From contig OX442314.1 in assembly GCA_949358305.1 (NCBI GenBank), positions 25,229,060-25,289,059 on the forward strand: a stretch of 60,000 nucleotides of DNA. Reading direction: 5' to 3'. This DNA is from Strigamia acuminata. Lineage: Eukaryota > Arthropoda > Chilopoda > Geophilomorpha > Linotaeniidae. A model generated the notes under the pieces. That model had not been told where the DNA came from and did no database searches. It saw nothing but the letters and a program-made list of their open reading frames with translations. Position 1 is the stretch's first letter, and each line of letters begins with the position of its first letter. The translations under genes and the position numbers were made by a program. Of the stretch, positions 50,801 through 56,800 are shown one piece after another.

Positions 50801-53800
50801 GGGTGATGAGAAGCCATCCAGGTCCGAAGCGAGCGCAAAATCGGATGACGTGGTGCAAATTGAGGATTTAGACGACGAATGCGGCGTCCGCTGTAGGAAC
50901 CAGCAATCCGATAATGGAAAAGATTACACCAGGGCGTTGGATCTAGAAAATCATATCAAGCAGTCAAAAATAAGCCTAATTCCCAAAGGAGGAGATAAAG
51001 CTAAAAGCGGTGGGATAACCGCAGTTATTAGTCCGACTTCCACGATGAATCCCGGTTTTGCGTCCAATGCGTGTAGCATACCGAAGCCAACAGCAGCTAT
51101 CAAAGGTAATGCGACGATGCAAACAATAATTATATTTTCCAAAACTTGGGAAGAACATTTAATACAAGTATATATTATATATTTGTATTTTTAGGTACGA
51201 CTAAAATATCAAAAGACGAGAAAAGTATACCTACAAACACTGTCACTGCTCAAGTTAAAACGGTTCGGACAAACGCAGTTTCTTTGACTGCGAAGGTTCA
51301 CGCAACGCCATCCGCCAATATATCTAAGAATTGCGTGAAACCGTTGAAATCCGACGCTTCCACGCTGACCGACCCGCCGAAACCGGTCTCTCTATCCCAG
51401 AGCTCGTTTCCACGGAATGCGAAAAGCGACCGAAAGCGGAGCGACAACAACTCGAGCAACGTGAGCATCGCCATGGTGTCGCCCATGCAAAGCATCGGCA
51501 AAGAAGTGTCGCAGGAACAGATCATCCAGCACCGTTCCAGCCCTAAACTATCGACTCACAGTAAAGTCGAGACCACTTTCGACAACACGGATAAAGTGAT
51601 AACGCGGGAGACTTCGCTGAGCAACCCCGCCCAAGAGACGACGTTCTCCGAAGAGGCGGACGACATAATGGTCAACATCAAACCGATGCAACCGATAATG
51701 AGGGCGTCGCCGTACAGTTACACGCGCAACTTGGGAGTGTATTCGCTGTCACGGAGCGTTGCACCGAGTTTACACGTTTCGCACATGGGACTGCACAACG
51801 AGAGGGGGCAGCGGATAACGGCGCATCACGATCATTCGGGGATTTACGCGAGTTCGATGAAGTGCGTGGCGAATCCCACGCTGTTGGACGCTGATTACGC
51901 GTGCAATGTCGATCACGCCAACTTGACCAATGGGTACATGTCCGATGGTGACATGTTGAGGTCTGGACGGAGTGATGATATCGGAAGTGGATACATGAGT
52001 GAAGGGGGCGCTTCTTTGTATGCGAGGCGGGTTCAAGCGAGGTTGAGAGAAGGACTTGCGGCTGTGAAGGAGTGCATGCAGAAGTCAACGAGTTACATAT
52101 CTAGTGATAAGTAAGTGCAATTTTGGTCTACCGGTAATTGGTTGTTGACTGAAATGTTGGTTTTATTCAAATTTTGCACGGCTTTTCGTGGAAGTGTGAC
52201 CTTTAAACCTGATTCACTAATGCTTGGATGAGTATGAGTGGGAGCCCATTTGGAAGTATGATGATGCGATTTGAATCTGGGATGCCAGTTTGATTTTCAT
52301 TAGTCGGTAATTAGGGGTTTTGAAGATTTAAATTTTAACGCTAATTAATTTATCGTGTATGACTTTTAGATTTAGTTTTATCATCTTATCTCTGGGTTCT
52401 AATTGAAACCGCGCAAACATAATAATGACATCATATCATAATTTTCGTGAAGGACTCGCCGCCTTAATCTTAATCTTAAGGACAGAGTCTGTGGGAAAAA
52501 TAATCTCTCTAGTTATCTCTCAAGAAGCACGTCCGATATTGATAGAGAAAGTCTATATTGTTTTTATGGCGAAGGACATCTGCTAACCGCCTCCAACTGG
52601 GTTTTCTGTGGTTTTTCCAGTTATCGATGCGAATGCAAGGTTTGATCCTCGAGAAATCATTCCGCAGATTTCTTAAATGCCTAGTGAACTCAATTACTAC
52701 GTTTACATGCATGGAATATTTTGAGTGAGATGAAATATTTCGTGTGCACAACTGTCACGTACACAGGGATGACAAGGATTATTCGAGTTGTGAATAATCC
52801 CTCGCAGAAGGTTGTTTAATTCGAGTGAACTCAAACTATTTTTATTGCGCATGCGCGCATCGCTTCCGACACTTCCCCATTGGTCGAAAACCGAAAGTGA
52901 TCACGAATTATTTCCTGCACGTAAACGCAACAATTTGATTTTTTCACCACTCGAATTATTCACCAGATCACCACTCAAAATATTCGGTGCATGTAAACGT
53001 AGTATAAGTGGCGATATTGTAACGATATTAAAACCTGACTGGTCTTCGTTTAATCTGTTTCTGGAGATGGAGAAGGGAAAAATTATTTTCCAAACAGCGG
53101 GGACTATTTATTTTAGTTTTCACGCTTGTACACTGGCAGGAGCACAGGTTTGTTTTTGTAGCAAACAAGCAGGAAGTTGAGTTGTCAACAATCAATAAAC
53201 CAGCATTTGGCAGGTTTTTATCTACATGTTTACAATTTTAATTACTAAAATTAAAAATCTCTCTCTTTCTAAGCATAATGTTTGACATTGAAAGTTCGTT
53301 TCCATGGGTTTTGTCAATTGCACACCAATTTCTAACGAGATCCTTTCGAGTGTAGTGATTTTTCAATGTCAACAACCAGATAAAGCGATCAATTTTCCAC
53401 ACTGGTGGGCAGTTAGTTATGGTTCATGTTCGAGTTTAAAAAACGATAAATTTCTGCTTGGGTTATGAAATTAGAAAAAATGAAAACAGATAAGTCGAAA
53501 ATAAAAATTAATTGGTGCCGGGATAATAACAACAGGATTTATTGCATTGGGAATTGAAAAAAATGTGATTTTTTTTTTTTGATTTTTGCTTGAAACGATT
53601 AAATCTGTTGGTTGCAAGCATCATGCGAGCAATAACTCAGATAAATGATGTGGATTATAAAGCCAGTTGCTAGGCAACAGGTTGTTTACTTGCATCCAGT
53701 GTTTGAATAAAAGTCTCCCTTTTGCACTAATAACCTTTCTTGCCTTCGTCTTGCTTTGATTTATGTATATTTTATACTGTGTTTTCCTTGCATGTTTCGA

Positions 53801-56800
53801 TTGCGTGAATAACATCAACAACAAAAAATGATTGTTGATCATATAACTCATGCCTGTGCTTTTCTTCTCTCTTCTAGATCTAATGCAGCTCTTCCATGTA
53901 TAGGGTAAGTGAAAATAAGTCATGTACACATTTCCAGACATTTATTACAAAGAATTTCTGGAGATGTTGGGCAGTAATGGTGGCTTAAGTGGGATATGCA
54001 ACATTCAAAAAGTCGTTTAGACGGAACAACATTTTTAACGTATTGAAACAAACTTCGGACTTGATATTCATTTCATCTGGATGTGGTCAGCTTTATTTTA
54101 CAATAATGACGTGTTTGTGTTTAAAATTTTATAACAATCGGCAAATAATTGTACAGTCTGGACAAAAAAAAACTTTCCTTCAGTTTAGCTGTTTTAAGTT
54201 TATCATTATTTTCCCAGTCTATCTTTTAATACTGTTGTTAGGGCAAGACGAGAGACCGGGTCAAGATTGATGTCATTGAATCTCAATGGATTTTTATGCT
54301 ACCTGGTAGATAAACTTAAAACAGCTAAACTGAAGGGAAGTTTTTTTTGTCCAGACATTTGGCAATGAAAAAACGCATCGTCTACAGTAGAGCATCAATT
54401 GTCGGAACTCCGGTTATCCGAACAGCCGAAAGCGATTTGTTTATTGGTTTTTTTACATATGCAATACACCATGTGTATAAACCTAATGTTCGATTATGCA
54501 AACAAATCGGTTTTACGAACACCTATGTCTCCCAATTAGTTGGGATAATCGATGCTCTACTGTACTTACTTTTGAGAGATGCTGTAGTCTGCTTTCAGTC
54601 ACAGTGCGCATGGGCACCATGTTTAGACAGCAAACTAGTTAGACTGCAATTTAAAACACGTTTTGGGTATGTTTATACATTTTCCAATTAAATTACTTAT
54701 TTAAGAACTTTTGTTGTTCGAATGGCTGTCTAAAATATGCATTTAGACGGGTTTAAACAAGCTAAACCAGACAAGACGACGTTTCGATTAATGCAGCTAC
54801 TGATGCCATCTTTTAATTAGTGTCTAAACAACCGTTAAATGAGAAAAGCATTTTCTCTTCCTGTGACCTTTAAAATTGTCATTACACATTACAAGAAGTC
54901 CATATTTCCTCTTTAAAACTGGAATAACTTCTTTCCCTTCTTTCCTCGTGAAAAAAACGAAAGCAACACCCCATTAACACACAAAACCTTTCATTATGAA
55001 ACGTCAACTAAACGAGTAAACTGGGGAATTGATTCTAACCCCCGCCTCCCCAATCCCCACCACCTTGATATCAACAGTAGTGTGTTTCAACAAGTATGAA
55101 AAGGGTGGCAGTGAACGAACCCTACTCTCGCATCCTCTGGTTTAAATGAACCTTCCCACTGACGCATAGGGTTGGATGGGACGCAGACACTGCGGCACCA
55201 AATATGACTCCAACATTGCAGTTCTTCCTTTTCAACATTCATCGGGTTTATTGTCAGTGTGGCTTTCCCGCACTGCTCTAAGATGGTGGTCGGGTAAAAT
55301 AGCAGGAAGAATGTTTAATTTATGATGTTTCCACCGTGGGATTACAAATATTACTCTAGTGATTATTATGGGTAAGTGTTACTCTCACAACTATCGTAAT
55401 AAGTGGCTAGTTAAAAGGGTTAATGGCCGCGCTTTGTTATGATAATGTACACGTAATGAGATTTGTAATTCATAACGTGTTATGGGGTTTTTCTGGAGAG
55501 AAAAAAAGTTTTTTTTTATTTTGTTTATTTTTATTTATTTTTATTTTTTATTTTTTATTTTGGGAAGGATTAATGGGTTTATTGGGTGCTCGAGAATTAT
55601 AAATTATCCTTCTTTGAGCTGTCTGAAAAGATAAGAGTGGGTTGGTGGCCATTAGAACATGTTGCCTTGAGTGTAATAAGAAATCAATTTTAATGTAATT
55701 TGTAGCGGACAGTGATGAATGATAGCGGCTAATCTCTTATTTGTTCGGGGCTTACTTAACTAGGCTTGATGGCAGGCGGTTTTATTTATTTGATTGTTTT
55801 GTTTTGTTTTTGCAGTTATGATGACAGTAGTTCAGTGAGCAGTGGTATCAGTGATACAATTGCAGAGATGAGCACAGATGAGAATTTGACAGCATCATCT
55901 GTGAGCTCGGAACACACAAATCCATACGCTAGTCTTAAACGGATGCCGAAAGAGTTGTTAAATAGAGCTCAGTACTTTACCGGCAACGATAATGGAGACC
56001 GGTCCAAGCGGACACAAGAAGTGGTTAATTTTGGAAGAAGTAGTGGTGGGAGCAGCAAGTCTTCGGCGTTTAAATCGAGTACCGGTCAGCAGACTGAAAG
56101 TAGCGCCTTTAGGTATTATAATAATATCACGCAATTTAGGGGTCGGGAATCAGGATGGAGTGCAATTTTTATTTTATTTATTTTTTTTTTTGGAAATTTT
56201 ATCGATTCACACTGCTAGGCATTGAGTAAATCGATTTTAAGATTTTGTTTTTTGGGAAATAAATTTTTGACTGGCAAAAATTCAATTTATTTAATGGAAT
56301 ATTTGTTGGTGGAATTTTTTGGTATTTTTCTTTTATTGGATTTATTCTAATATAAACAATTTCGGAAAATACGAGTGGGGTTGCGGAATATATTTTTTCG
56401 TTTTTGGGAGTCGAGTTTGCAGGATTTTTGGGATTTAAGAGACTGAGCAGCATTTTAAACAACATAATTAAACTGCTTGTCTCGATCTAACGTCAAAAAT
56501 GGCGACTGGTTTAGTCTGTTTTCAGTCGTAGTGGGCACGAGCACGTCATTTAAACACAAAATATATTTAATTGCAAGTTGAAGATGACTTGATGAATGCG
56601 CCTTGTATTTGGTCAGTTTGCGGTTCCTCGTGTGACCAAAATGATAAAAACAGACACTGTCCGCCATTGTTGCGGTTTTCTTCAGTGGATCGAGGTCACG
56701 TGAGCATTCGTGCATGCGCATTTAATTGTATAAGATTTTCAATTTATCAAGACCCAAAGCCGAATGACAAATTCCATAAGCATTTGATGTCAACTTAACT

